Below are positions 44,873 through 56,558 of a stretch of 64,000 bases of DNA, piece after piece. Source of the stretch: Janthinobacterium sp. TB1-E2 (GTDB lineage: Bacteria > Pseudomonadota > Gammaproteobacteria > Burkholderiales > Burkholderiaceae_D); contig NZ_CP142523.1 in assembly GCF_036885605.1 (NCBI RefSeq), forward strand, positions 1,984,001 to 2,048,000, in the 5' to 3' direction. Below the pieces are notes generated by a model. That model was not told the DNA's origin, did not search any database, and saw only the letters and a program-made list of their open reading frames with translations. How positions within the stretch are numbered: the first letter of the stretch is position 1; each line of letters opens with the position of its first letter. The position numbers and the translations under genes were made by a program.

Positions 44873-47800
44873 ATGTTCCTTTCCGATTTCAGTATCAAGC
44901 GGCCCACCGCCACCATCGTCCTGATCCTGGCGATGATGTGCGTCGGCTTGCTGGCGCTCAAGAAACTGCGCGTCAACCAGAACCCGGACGTCGAAGTGCC
45001 CTTCATCGTCGTCAGCATTCCTTACCCTGGCGCCTCGCCCGACACGGTCGAGCGCGAAGTGGTGAACCGCCTGGAAAAGTCGCTGCAAAGCATTTCCGGC
45101 GTGACCGAAGTCAACAGCGATTCGAATGAAGGTTCTGCCAGTATCTTCCTGAAGTTTTCCTTCAATACCAATTTGATCGAAGCGTCCGACAATATCCGCA
45201 ATGCGATTGCCGCCGTGCGCTACAAGTTGCCGACGGAAATGCGCGAGCCTATCTTGCAGCGCATCGACCCGGCTGCCGAGCCGATCATGCAACTGGCGCT
45301 GTCGTCGAATTCGCAAAGCCATGCGGAAATCTCGCGCCTGGCCGAAGACGTGCTGTCGGACCGTTTCCGCACCGTCGATGGCGTGGCGCTGGTCAACGTG
45401 GGCGGTTCGCTCAAGCGCGAACTGTCCGTGCTGCTGCGCGCGGAAAAATTGCGTGAATACAATGTGTCCGTCAGCGACGTCGTGACCGCCTTGCGCAACC
45501 AGAATACGAACGCCCCCGTGGGCAAGGTGCGCGGCACCCTGGACGAGAAAAGCATCCGCCTCGTGGGCCGCATCGAGTCGCCGTCCGATTTCGAACAAGT
45601 GGTGATCAAGCGCCGCGGCGAGGAAATCGTGCGTCTGGCGCAAGTGGCCACCATCGAGGATGGCTTTGCCGAAGTCAACAGCCTGAGCATGCGCAGCGGC
45701 AAGCCCAACGTGGGCATTTCCATCACCCGCGTGCGCGACGCGTCCACCGTCAGCGTGGCCAACAAGATCCGCGACATGGTGGCGGAAATCAACAAGACCT
45801 TGCCGAAGGGCACTTTGTTGCAAGTGACGCGCGACGGTGGCGAAAACGCCCAGCACAGCTTGAACAACGTGATCGAATCGCTGGTGCTGGGTGCCGTGCT
45901 GACGATCTTCGTCGTCTACGCTTTCCTGAACTCGTGGCGCTCGACCCTGATCACGGCGCTGAGCCTGCCCACGTCCGTGATTGCCGCCTTCATTGCCGTG
46001 TGGCTGTGCGGCTTTACCCTGAACTTCATGACCCTGCTGGGCTTGTCGCTGGCCATTGGCGTGCTGATCGATGACGCCATCGTCGTGCGCGAAAACATCG
46101 TACGCCACATGCAGATGGGCAAGGACCGCCGCACGGCCGCGCTGGAAGGCACGGCCGAGATCGGCATGGCCGTGGCCGCCACGACCTTCTCCATCATCGC
46201 CGTCTTCATCCCCGTGGCCTTCATGCCCGGTATCTCCGGCGAATGGTTCCGCCCGTTCGCCTTGACGGTGACGTGCTCGGTGCTCGTCAGCCTGGGCATT
46301 TCGTTTACGCTCGACCCCATGCTGTCAGCCTACTGGGGCGACCCGGTCGAGGAACACTCGGCACCGAAAAAAGGCATCGGCCGGGTGCTCGATAAATTCA
46401 ACCACTGGTTCGACCACCAGGCCGACCGCTATGGCAGAGTCATCGCCTGGGCCCTGCATCACCGCCGCTGGATGGCCGTCATCGCCTTCGGCAGCCTGGT
46501 GGGCGCCATCGTTCTGCATGCAACGCATGGCGGCACGAGTTTCCTGCCGGCATCCGATTCGGGCAACCTGATGATCAATGTGCGCACGCCATCGTCGAGC
46601 AGCATCGAGTATTCGCGTCTGAAACTGGAAGCGGCGGCCGTGCTGGCGCGTACCTTGCCTGAAACCAAGGATACCAATAGCTCCATCACCGCGGGCGGCG
46701 GACGAGTGTATGTCGACATCGGCAAGCGCAACACCCGCAAGCGTTCGGCCAAGGAAATCGCGGTCGAACTGCGCGAGAAGATGTCGCGCCTGGTGGGTGC
46801 CGAATACGTGGTGCAGGATGACTTGAGCAACGGTTCGCAAAAACCGATCCAGGTGGAATTCACGGGCCCGGATTCGCGCAAACTGATGGAAATTACCAAT
46901 GCCTACATGGACAAGCTGCGCGCCATTCCTGGCGCCGTCGACGTGGGCCTGTCCGAGCAAGACCCGAAGAATGAGCTGCAGATCGAACTCAACCGTGGCC
47001 TGGCCAACTCGATGGGTATTTCCGTCAACGACGCGGCGCAATCGCTGCGCGTGGCCTTTGCCGGCGTGGAAGTGGGCGACTGGGTCGATCCGACGGGCGA
47101 GACGCGCGACGTGGCCGTGCGCCTGCATCCCGACGACCGTGTGGCATCGGAAAACATCGAGCGCCTGCCGATCAGCGTGACGGGCACGTCGCAAATGGTG
47201 CCGCTCGACCAGATCGCCACCATTACCATGGGCAAGGGGCCGTCCGGCATCGAACACAAGAATGGCAAGCGCACGATCACCGTGTCGGCCAATGCGCAGG
47301 GCCGCTCGAACGGCGAAGTGACGAGCGACGCCATGAAGCTGGCCAACTCCATCGACTTTCCGCCCGGCTACGGCCTGGCGCTCGGTGGCGCGGGCCAGGA
47401 CCAGCAAGAGCTGTTCACGGAAATGCTGATCGCACTGGTGATGGGTATCGGCCTGATGTATTTGATCCTGGTGATGCAGTTCGGTTCCTTCACGGCGCCG
47501 GTGGCCGTGATGATGTCCTTGCCGCTCAGTTTGATCGGCGTGGTGGTGGCGCTGGTGATCACGAACAACACCCTCAACCTGATGAGCTTTATCGGCATCA
47601 TCATGCTGATGGGCCTGGTCGCCAAGAACGCCATCCTGTTGCTCGATGCGGCGCGCAAGCGCGAGGAAGAGGGCCATGGCCGCGAAGACGCGCTGATGTA
47701 TGCGGGCCGCATGCGTCTGCGACCGATCCTGATGACGACGTTTGCGCTGATCGCCGGCATGTTCCCCGTGGCGCTGGGCCTGGGCGAGGGCGGCGAATTC

Positions 47801-48094
47801 TACCGTCCGCTGGCGATCGCCATCATCGGCGGCACCATCACCTCGACGATTCTGACCCTGCTGGTCGTGCCGACCTTCTATGACAGCATCGAGATCGCCC
47901 GCGATGGCGCCGTGGCCAAGTTCCACCGCCGCGCCGCGCGCATGCCTGTGGCCGTGGCCATGATCCTGACCTTGCTCGAGTGCGTGCTGACCCTGCTGAT
48001 GGTGCGCTTCGTCTACCGCATGCTGAAAAAGGCCGTGCTGTTCCTGATGGGACGCCGCACACCGAAAGCGGCGCCGGTCAGCCTGCAAAAGTAA
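44873..48094 (+). CDS. RND-family efflux transporter (HAE1/AcrB-like)
   Basis: Inner-membrane proton antiporter of 1073 residues with 12 helices and two large periplasmic loops. It begins FSIKRPTATIVLILAMM. The proton-relay aspartates are in LAIGVLIDDAIVVREN, and FIGIIMLMGLVAKNAILLLD is the matching motif of the second half. The C-terminal end carries an extra hydrophobic segment after residue 1015. Substrate unknown. It is co-transcribed with the adaptor gene and followed by a terminator. Confidence 0.94.
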   Translation: MFLSDFSIKRPTATIVLILAMMCVGLLALKKLRVNQNPDVEVPFIVVSIPYPGASPDTVEREVVNRLEKSLQSISGVTEVNSDSNEGSASIFLKFSFNTNLIEASDNIRNAIAAVRYKLPTEMREPILQRIDPAAEPIMQLALSSNSQSHAEISRLAEDVLSDRFRTVDGVALVNVGGSLKRELSVLLRAEKLREYNVSVSDVVTALRNQNTNAPVGKVRGTLDEKSIRLVGRIESPSDFEQVVIKRRGEEIVRLAQVATIEDGFAEVNSLSMRSGKPNVGISITRVRDASTVSVANKIRDMVAEINKTLPKGTLLQVTRDGGENAQHSLNNVIESLVLGAVLTIFVVYAFLNSWRSTLITALSLPTSVIAAFIAVWLCGFTLNFMTLLGLSLAIGVLIDDAIVVRENIVRHMQMGKDRRTAALEGTAEIGMAVAATTFSIIAVFIPVAFMPGISGEWFRPFALTVTCSVLVSLGISFTLDPMLSAYWGDPVEEHSAPKKGIGRVLDKFNHWFDHQADRYGRVIAWALHHRRWMAVIAFGSLVGAIVLHATHGGTSFLPASDSGNLMINVRTPSSSSIEYSRLKLEAAAVLARTLPETKDTNSSITAGGGRVYVDIGKRNTRKRSAKEIAVELREKMSRLVGAEYVVQDDLSNGSQKPIQVEFTGPDSRKLMEITNAYMDKLRAIPGAVDVGLSEQDPKNELQIELNRGLANSMGISVNDAAQSLRVAFAGVEVGDWVDPTGETRDVAVRLHPDDRVASENIERLPISVTGTSQMVPLDQIATITMGKGPSGIEHKNGKRTITVSANAQGRSNGEVTSDAMKLANSIDFPPGYGLALGGAGQDQQELFTEMLIALVMGIGLMYLILVMQFGSFTAPVAVMMSLPLSLIGVVVALVITNNTLNLMSFIGIIMLMGLVAKNAILLLDAARKREEEGHGREDALMYAGRMRLRPILMTTFALIAGMFPVALGLGEGGEFYRPLAIAIIGGTITSTILTLLVVPTFYDSIEIARDGAVAKFHRRAARMPVAVAMILTLLECVLTLLMVRFVYRMLKKAVLFLMGRRTPKAAPVSLQK

Positions 48095-48135
48095 TACCGG
48101 GCCAAGGCGCAGCTTTCGCTACGCCGTGGTATTGC

Positions 48136-48164
48136 AAGAGCCTTCTGCGGAAGGCTCTTTTTTT
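48136..48164 (+). terminator. Rho-independent terminator after the RND gene
   Basis: AAGAGCCTT and AAGGCTCTT form a 9-base stem with loop CTGCGG, then a run of seven T including two in the stem. It is about 40 bases past the RND stop and close to the end of the convergent lipoprotein gene. Confidence 0.88.
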
Positions 48165-48172
48165 GCCTGCGC

Positions 48173-48568
48173 TTAACTGCTGCGCGGCGGCGTGGTGGTA
48201 CCCGTACCAGTGCCCGTACCAGTGCCTGTGCCTGTGCCCGTACCTCCGGTGCCGGTTCCCGTGCCCGGCGTGGTGCCGTTGGGTGGCGTGGTTGGCGGCG
48301 TGGTCGTGCCATCGGGGTTGGTCGTGCCTGGTGTCGTCCCCGGCGTCATGCCGGGTGTCGTGGTATCCGGCGTGGTGGTACCCGATGTGCCGCTGGTCCC
48401 GCTTGTTCCGCTGGTGCCGGGTGCGGTTGCCGGGTTCGTCGTGTTCGGCGAGGTGGTGGCACCGGTGCCAGTGTCGGTGTCGTTACGTTTGTTGCATCCG
48501 CCCAGCAGCGCACAGACGATGGCGCTACCGAGAACGAGCTTGCTGGTGGTCAGGAGTGGAGCCGTCAT
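48173..48568 (-). CDS. Thr/Gly/Pro-rich lipoprotein with tandem repeats
   Basis: 131-residue lipoprotein. The N-terminus has a signal peptide with lipobox LLGGC (Cys25). The mature protein is almost only Thr, Gly, Pro, Ser and Asn, in runs such as TSGTSGTSGTSG and TGTGTGTGTGTG, so it is probably disordered. AAGGA precedes the ATG. The DNA repeats (GTGCCC/GTACCA hexamers on the plus strand) invite slippage, so length may vary between strains. The VP-rich frame on the plus strand is a shadow. Possibly a surface spacer; function unknown. Confidence 0.72.
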   Translation of the reverse strand: MTAPLLTTSKLVLGSAIVCALLGGCNKRNDTDTGTGATTSPNTTNPATAPGTSGTSGTSGTSGTTTPDTTTPGMTPGTTPGTTNPDGTTTPPTTPPNGTTPGTGTGTGGTGTGTGTGTGTGTGTTTPPRSS

Positions 48569-48805
48569 GATTGTTCCTTTTCAGTGGAATGCTGTCGTGG
48601 AAAAGCATGCCTTGCCAGATCGCGCATCTGGAACAAGGCTGGCATCGTTTGCAAAATTTAGAGTAGGCAGGTGGGCGCAGGTTCACCACAATTACAAATG
48701 AGCGGCGTTGTGGGCGCGTGGAGAGCGTTTGGTTTGACGTAGCGCAAACCTGCAGTAGCAAAATTTGAAACGGCCAGGACTGTGTGCCTTGGCCGTGGAC
48801 CATGC

Positions 48806-49729
48806 TTATTTCGACGGAGAAATCTTGCTCACTTCCACTTCCCAATCCACGCCCGACTCGACGTGGTGTTTTGCGGCAAAGTCGCCCTGGCTGATGGCCA
48901 CGGCCACGTCGAGCAGGCTGTTCAGGTAGACGAGGGGCTTGCCCTTGGCCACGCCGCCAAACGTGTGCTCGAACGGCGCCGTGACCTTGGCCACTTGCTT
49001 GCCCTTGTGCAGGATGCGCACTTGCAGCGGATCGTGCAGTTTCACCTGCAATTCGTCGAGCAGCGATTTCGGGATATTCGTCCACACGTTGCCATACTTG
49101 ACGTCGAGCACGGGCACGATGCCGCGGATGGTATTGCCGTCGCGTACCGGTTTTTGATACGCGATCTTGACCACGGATTCGCTCGGCAATTGTGGGCCCA
49201 CCTGTTCATAGCGGATGGCACCCGAGGCCAGGCGCGCACCGACATAAGCGTACACGTCGCGGCCATGGAAGGTGTAGGACTCGGCGGAGCCCGCCAGGCG
49301 GTTGACCTTTTCATCGATTTCGCGCAGTTCCGCCACGCCGTCGCGCTCGGCGATCAGGGTGAACAGGCCATTGTCCGGCCCCACGAAATAGCGGCCGCCC
49401 TTGGTTTTCAGCACCACCGACTTGCGCGCCGTACCCACGCCCGGATCAATGACGGACACGAACACCGTGCCTTGTGGCCAGTAATTGGCCGTCTGGTACA
49501 AACGGTAGGCGCCCAGCCAGATGTCGTAATCGGGAATCTGGTGCGTCAGGTCCGAGATGGTCAGCTGGGGATCGACGCCATAGGCGACGCCATGCATGGC
49601 GGACACGGCGCCATCGGCCGTGCCGAAGTCCGTCATCAGCACCAGCGGTGCGGCGGCCTGGGCGGCGGACAGCATGAGGGCGCTCAGGCAGGCGCCGGCG
49701 ACGAGGTGGGATATTTTCTTGATGATCAT
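48806..49729 (-). CDS. Secreted SAM-hydroxide adenosyltransferase family enzyme (DUF62)
   Basis: 307 residues with a Sec signal peptide (about residues 1-26, ending AAQAAA). The mature part is the SAM-hydrolase/fluorinase-fold family: LMTDFGTADGAVSAMHGV with the catalytic Asp, then VSVIDPGVGTARK and FVGPDNGLFT, all conserved. Known relatives cleave S-adenosylmethionine to adenosine and methionine and act in the cytoplasm; a periplasmic form is unusual. It lies 17 bases after the TonB-dependent receptor gene on the same strand. Confidence 0.88.
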   Translation of the reverse strand: MIIKKISHLVAGACLSALMLSAAQAAAPLVLMTDFGTADGAVSAMHGVAYGVDPQLTISDLTHQIPDYDIWLGAYRLYQTANYWPQGTVFVSVIDPGVGTARKSVVLKTKGGRYFVGPDNGLFTLIAERDGVAELREIDEKVNRLAGSAESYTFHGRDVYAYVGARLASGAIRYEQVGPQLPSESVVKIAYQKPVRDGNTIRGIVPVLDVKYGNVWTNIPKSLLDELQVKLHDPLQVRILHKGKQVAKVTAPFEHTFGGVAKGKPLVYLNSLLDVAVAISQGDFAAKHHVESGVDWEVEVSKISPSK

Positions 49730-49746
49730 GGGTTCTTTCCGTGGCG

Positions 49747-52260
<2,514 letters not shown>

Positions 52261-52372
52261 GGCGGTGTCCTTTGGGCTCGATTAGTGTTCGTATGGAAAC
52301 AGTTGCAATGAGCTTAAGGGAGGCGCCCGCCGGCGCTAACGATTCTTTCTGGATATGCTTATGCTGTTGTTT

Positions 52373-53251
52373 TTATGCCGCCAGATTGCGCAGCAGCGCT
52401 GGAATCTCGGCCGGGATTTCGCGCGCCAGGTAGCCGAGGATGCCGAAGCGCAGGGCCAGCTGTTCGCCCGCCAGCGCATGCAGGGCGATGCCCCAGGCGC
52501 ACGCCTGCTCCAGCGGCGCGCCTCGCGCCGCCAGGCCCGTGATGATGCCGGCCAAGGTGTCGCCGGAGCCGGAAATGGCCAGGCCGATATTGCCGCCCGC
52601 ATGCGTCCAGGTCGTGCCATCGGGCATGGCGATGACGGTCAGCGCGCCTTTCAGGGCGACGATGGCGTTCCAGCGCCGCGCCGCGTCCGTGGCGCAGGCA
52701 TGCGGGTCGGCCAGCACGGCGTCCTTTGACAGGCCCATCAGCTGGGCCAGCTCGCCCGCGTGCGGCGTCAGCAGCACGGGCTGGTCGAAGCGGAAGTGCG
52801 CGGGCTTGCGCACGACCTGCATGGCGCAGGCGTCAAGGATCAGACGGCTATTCGCAAACAGGGGCAGCAAATGTCGCATCAGCTCGCAGCTGGCGGCCGT
52901 GTCGCACATGCCTGGCCCGACGAGCACGGCATCGACCTTGCCGGCCAGCGGCGCCAGCTGGTGTTGCGCCTCATGCCGGAAGCCGCCTTGCGCCGTTTCG
53001 TCCAGGCCGATGACCCGCGCCTCAGGCATGGCGATGGCTACCTGCGCCGCCACCGATGCACCCGTCGCCAGGGTCAGCTTGCCTGCACCCGCGCGCAGCG
53101 CTGCCGTAGCGGCCAGCACGATGGCGCCCGGCATCTCGGCCGAGCCGGCGACGATCAGCAGATGGCCGCGCACTTCCTTGTCGCCGTCGGGCTGCGGCAT
53201 GGGCAGGGGCCAGGAGCGCAGCAGGGTAGGCGTGATGTCGGTGGTGTCCAT
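52373..53251 (-). CDS. nnrD: ADP-dependent NAD(P)H-hydrate dehydratase
   Basis: 292-residue ribokinase-fold repair enzyme that restores damaged (hydrated) NADH and NADPH. Motifs include GHLLIVAGSAEMPGA, VLVGPGMCD, LLTPHAGELAQLMG and the C-terminal nucleotide site ISGSGDTLAGIITGL. The usual N-terminal epimerase domain (NnrE) is absent, and no separate nnrE lies nearby. It follows the histidine phosphatase gene by 18 bases on the same strand. Confidence 0.91.
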   Translation of the reverse strand: MDTTDITPTLLRSWPLPMPQPDGDKEVRGHLLIVAGSAEMPGAIVLAATAALRAGAGKLTLATGASVAAQVAIAMPEARVIGLDETAQGGFRHEAQHQLAPLAGKVDAVLVGPGMCDTAASCELMRHLLPLFANSRLILDACAMQVVRKPAHFRFDQPVLLTPHAGELAQLMGLSKDAVLADPHACATDAARRWNAIVALKGALTVIAMPDGTTWTHAGGNIGLAISGSGDTLAGIITGLAARGAPLEQACAWGIALHALAGEQLALRFGILGYLAREIPAEIPALLRNLAA

Positions 53252-53269
53252 GCATGGCCTCCGAAAAAA

Positions 53270-54034
53270 CTAGGATTTGGGCGCGGCCGGCATGTCGGGC
53301 TGGGCCGTGACGGGTGTACCCGATTCTTCCAGTGGCGCGACGAAGTTGCACAGGTCCAGCTGCAGCTTGCCGTGCTTGCCCAAAGCCGGGTTGAAAGCAT
53401 AGGAAGTGACGCCGCAGTTGGGCACGTCGGCCGCCTTGTCGATGGCCAGGATGGCTTGCTCGTCGCAGCGCTCGAGCAGGTAGCGGAAGCAATTGACGAT
53501 GACCTGATGGCCGACGATCAGCACCCGTTCTCCCCTGTATTCGCGGGTGATGGTGTCGAGCACGCTGCGCAGGCGCAGAATGACGTCGCACCAGCTTTCG
53601 CCGCCCGGCGGACGGAAGTAAAACTTGCCCACGTGCTGGCGCTGCTCGTGCAGTTCCGGATACTTGCTGGCGATGCCGTGCACGGTCAGGCGGTCGAGGA
53701 TGCCGAATTCCTTTTCGCGCAGGCGCTCGTCGGCCACCACGGAGTTCAAGCTGTCCGCATCGATGCGCGCCAGCACGGCTTGCGCCGTCTGCTGCGCCCG
53801 CACGTACGGCGAATACAGCACGACGGTCGGTTGTTGTTCAGGGGGAAGGGTGGCGAACCAGTCGCCCAGGGCTTGCGCCTGGCGCGTGCCAAGCTCGGAG
53901 AGGGGGACGTCGACATCGCGCTCGGCGATGGCGATCAACAACTGTTTTTCCGCTTCGGCGGCATCGCGCGCCACGTTGCCGGCACTTTGGCCGTGACGCA
54001 CGATCCAGATTTGCTGCGGCCATTTCTGTTCCAT
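53270..54034 (-). CDS. Histidine phosphatase superfamily protein (phosphoglycerate mutase-like)
   Basis: 254-residue cytoplasmic enzyme from ATG 54034, with CAAGGCG before it. The catalytic motif is WIVRHGQSAGN. Conserved Arg and His lie in LREKEFGILD and LIVGHQVIVN. Family members act as phosphatases on sugars, nucleotides or proteins; the substrate is not clear. The Pro/Ala-rich C-terminal tail is extra. Probably co-transcribed with nnrD. Confidence 0.87.
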   Translation of the reverse strand: MEQKWPQQIWIVRHGQSAGNVARDAAEAEKQLLIAIAERDVDVPLSELGTRQAQALGDWFATLPPEQQPTVVLYSPYVRAQQTAQAVLARIDADSLNSVVADERLREKEFGILDRLTVHGIASKYPELHEQRQHVGKFYFRPPGGESWCDVILRLRSVLDTITREYRGERVLIVGHQVIVNCFRYLLERCDEQAILAIDKAADVPNCGVTSYAFNPALGKHGKLQLDLCNFVAPLEESGTPVTAQPDMPAAPKS

Positions 54035-54114
54035 CGCCTTGCGCCTTCCTCCGTATTTATTGTTGATAAATATAGAGGAAAGCGGCAAGGCGCGGCGCGC
54101 CGCTGGAGAGCTGC

Positions 54115-55515
54115 TTAGGCGGCGTGTTCCGCTTCGTCCAAGTCCGGCGCATCGTCGCTGTTGTAGACGGCCAGGTCGGTCTGTCCCATGACCCGGCTGG
54201 TGACGGTGCCGGCCGTGATCGAGCCGCTCACGTTCAGAGCCGTGCGGCCCATGTCGATCAGCGGTTCGACCGAGATCAGCAAGCCGGCCAGCGCGACGGG
54301 CAAGTCCATCGCCGACAGCACGATCAGCGCGGCAAACGTGGCGCCGCCGCCCACGCCGGCCACGCCGACGGAACCGATGGTGATGATGGCCAGCAAGGGC
54401 AGCAGGAAGCTGACCGTGAAGGGATCGACGCCGACTGTCGGGGCGATCATGACAGCCAGCATGGCGGGATAGATGCCGGCGCAGCCGTTCTGGCCGATGG
54501 TCGAGCCGAACGAGGCGGCGAAGTTGGCGATGCCTTCCGGCGTGCCCAGGCGCTGGGTTTGCGTCTGCACGCTCATTGGAATCGAGCCTGCGCTGGTGCG
54601 TGACGTGAACGCGAATGCCAGCACGGGGAAGACTTTTTTCACGAAGCGCAGCGGGTTCAGGCCCACGCCGGCGATGATGGCCAGGTGCACGAGGAACATC
54701 AATATCAGCGCGCTGTACGAGGCGACGACGAAGTTGATCAGTTTCAAGATGTCCGTGTAGCTCGACGAAGCGACCACTTCAAACATCAGCGCGAACACGC
54801 CGTACGGCGTCAGACGCAGCACCAGGGTGACCATGCGCATGACGATGGCGTGCGCCACTTTCATGAAGTTCTCGAACGAGGCGAAAATCTCCGGCTTTTT
54901 CGCTGCGATGCCCGTGGCCGAAATGCCGATGAAGATCGAGAACACGACCACGGCGATGGTCGACGTCTTGCGCGCGCCCGTCATGTCGAGGAAGGGGTTG
55001 GTCGGCACGAAGCTGACCAGCAGTTTCGGCAGGGACAGGGCTTTCGCCGTTTCCAGCGAGCCTTGCAGCTGCATGCCCCGCGCCACTTCGGCGGCGCTCG
55101 ACGTCAGGCCGACAGCCGTCAGGCCGAACAGCTTGGCCATCAGGATGCCCAGCGCGGCGGCGATGGTCGTGGTGATGAGCAGGGTGCCGATGGTCAGCGC
55201 GCTGATCTTGCCCAGCGAGCTCGCGTCCTTGAGTTTCAGGATGGCGGAAATGATGGACACCATGATCAGCGGCATGATGATCATCTGCAGCAGTTTGACG
55301 TAGCCGCTGCCGACGATGTCCATGTATTCATTGGTGCCGGCGATGATGGGCGAGCCGGCGCCGTACAGCCACTGCACGGCCGCGCCGAGCAGCACGCCCA
55401 GGCCCAGGCCCGTGAAGACGCGCACGGTAAACGTCGCGTGTTTGCGTTGCTGGTGGAACATGAAAGCGAAGACGAGCAACGCAACGAGCAGGTTCAGGAT
55501 GATGTTAATTGCCAT
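54115..55515 (-). CDS. tcyP: L-cystine/dicarboxylate:cation symporter (TcyP/YdjN type, DAACS family)
   Basis: 466-residue inner-membrane transporter with about eight helices and two re-entrant hairpins. The signatures SRTSAGSIPMSVQTQTQRLG and GQNGCAGIYPAMLAVMIAP closely resemble the TcyP/YdjN cystine transporters rather than GltP or DctA. TTTIAAALGILMAK is the conserved core segment. It stands alone, with the upstream gap of 263 bases shared with the divergent NTF2-like gene. Confidence 0.86.
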   Translation of the reverse strand: MAINIILNLLVALLVFAFMFHQQRKHATFTVRVFTGLGLGVLLGAAVQWLYGAGSPIIAGTNEYMDIVGSGYVKLLQMIIMPLIMVSIISAILKLKDASSLGKISALTIGTLLITTTIAAALGILMAKLFGLTAVGLTSSAAEVARGMQLQGSLETAKALSLPKLLVSFVPTNPFLDMTGARKTSTIAVVVFSIFIGISATGIAAKKPEIFASFENFMKVAHAIVMRMVTLVLRLTPYGVFALMFEVVASSSYTDILKLINFVVASYSALILMFLVHLAIIAGVGLNPLRFVKKVFPVLAFAFTSRTSAGSIPMSVQTQTQRLGTPEGIANFAASFGSTIGQNGCAGIYPAMLAVMIAPTVGVDPFTVSFLLPLLAIITIGSVGVAGVGGGATFAALIVLSAMDLPVALAGLLISVEPLIDMGRTALNVSGSITAGTVTSRVMGQTDLAVYNSDDAPDLDEAEHAA

Positions 55516-55778
55516 GAAGGGGCCTTATCTTGGTTTTATTCGAGACTGCACGGAGCACATAAAACAGTACTACAACTGACAGCTGCCCCAGCCCGGGGCG
55601 GAAGGGCAAGCACTGTACAGTACTATGGTGGCGTTTTGCGCAATACCGCTGCGAATATTACGCTATATAAATATGCTTCACAGGTATAAGCCTTGTGGCT
55701 GATTGTGAATTTAGCTATTTCGTGCAAGCATGCTTTTCCCGTTTGCTAAGATGCGCCAGACTATTTGATAGGAAGAAG

Positions 55779-56156
55779 ATGAATGCATTAACTGAAGTAC
55801 AAGTGCTCGATGCGGAAGAGCGCTTGCGCCTGGCCATGATGGCCTCCGACGTGGCCGGGCTGAACGCCTTGCTGGCCGACGACTTGTTGTTTACGAATCA
55901 CCTGGGCCATTTGCTGAGCAAGCATGCGGACCTGGCCGCGCACGAGCAGCGCCTGCTGGCCATCACCGACTTGCGCGCGTCCGAGCGCCATGTGCGCATC
56001 AACGGCAACGTGGCCGTCGTTTCCGTGCGCATGCAGCTGACGGGCACCTATCACGACGTGGAAACGCATGGCGACTTCCGTTTTACGCGCGTCTGGGCGC
56101 AGGACGCGGCCGGCGCGCTGCAAGTGATCGCCGCCCATTCCGGCGTCGTGGCTTGA
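55779..56156 (+). CDS. NTF2-like (SnoaL/DUF4440-type) protein
   Basis: 125-residue small alpha+beta cone protein from ATG 55779, with AGGAAG just before it. Features include ERLRLAMMASDVAGLNALLADDLLFTN, the usual helix-loop of the family, and HGDFRFTRVW near the end. Family members bind or convert small hydrophobic molecules, but often nothing is known. It is followed 9 bases later by a membrane protein gene. Confidence 0.82.
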   Translation: MNALTEVQVLDAEERLRLAMMASDVAGLNALLADDLLFTNHLGHLLSKHADLAAHEQRLLAITDLRASERHVRINGNVAVVSVRMQLTGTYHDVETHGDFRFTRVWAQDAAGALQVIAAHSGVVA

Positions 56157-56165
56157 GGAGTATCA

Positions 56166-56555
56166 GTGGATCATCGTTCCAAAGGGCAGCTGTTTGAAGC
56201 TGTCATCGCCGCCGGCCCGGCCACCCTGGCCATCACGGCCGGCTATCCCGTGCTGTTGTATAACCTGGTGCGCACCTGGGCCGACGCCCCAGGCACCAAC
56301 GCCCTGGCCGCGCTGCTGCTGACGGGCGGCGTGTGGGCCTTGCTGGAATTCTGGCGCATCGCGCTGGCCACGGTGGCGCGCAAGGCGTATGCCTTCAACT
56401 GGCGCTTCTGGCTGGCCATCGCCGGCTTTCTTGGTTGCTTCGTGCGTTTCGTGCCGGACATGCCGGCCGGACTGATGCTGCTGTTGATGGTGCTGCCGGC
56501 GCTGGCGTGGACGCATTTCATCTTGCTGCAGCTCAAGCGCCCGCCTAATTTGTAA
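56166..56555 (+). CDS. Small integral membrane protein of unknown function
   Basis: 129 residues, GTG start, GAGGAG eight bases upstream. Three or four hydrophobic helices (about residues 12-32, 45-66, 80-96, 100-121). No charged motifs or known family. It follows the NTF2-like gene on the same strand and is presumably co-transcribed. It converges with the YigZ gene with a 3-base gap. Confidence 0.7.
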   Translation: MDHRSKGQLFEAVIAAGPATLAITAGYPVLLYNLVRTWADAPGTNALAALLLTGGVWALLEFWRIALATVARKAYAFNWRFWLAIAGFLGCFVRFVPDMPAGLMLLLMVLPALAWTHFILLQLKRPPNL

Positions 56556-56558
56556 GTT

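Noticed and set aside
43691..48088. 805- and 587-residue minus-strand frames opposite the RND pump genes
   Set aside because: His/Gln-rich shadow translations of well-conserved efflux genes.
48192..48701. 169-residue Val/Pro-repeat frame on the plus strand
   Set aside because: Reverse reading of the Thr/Gly lipoprotein gene, which has a lipobox and ribosome site on the other strand.
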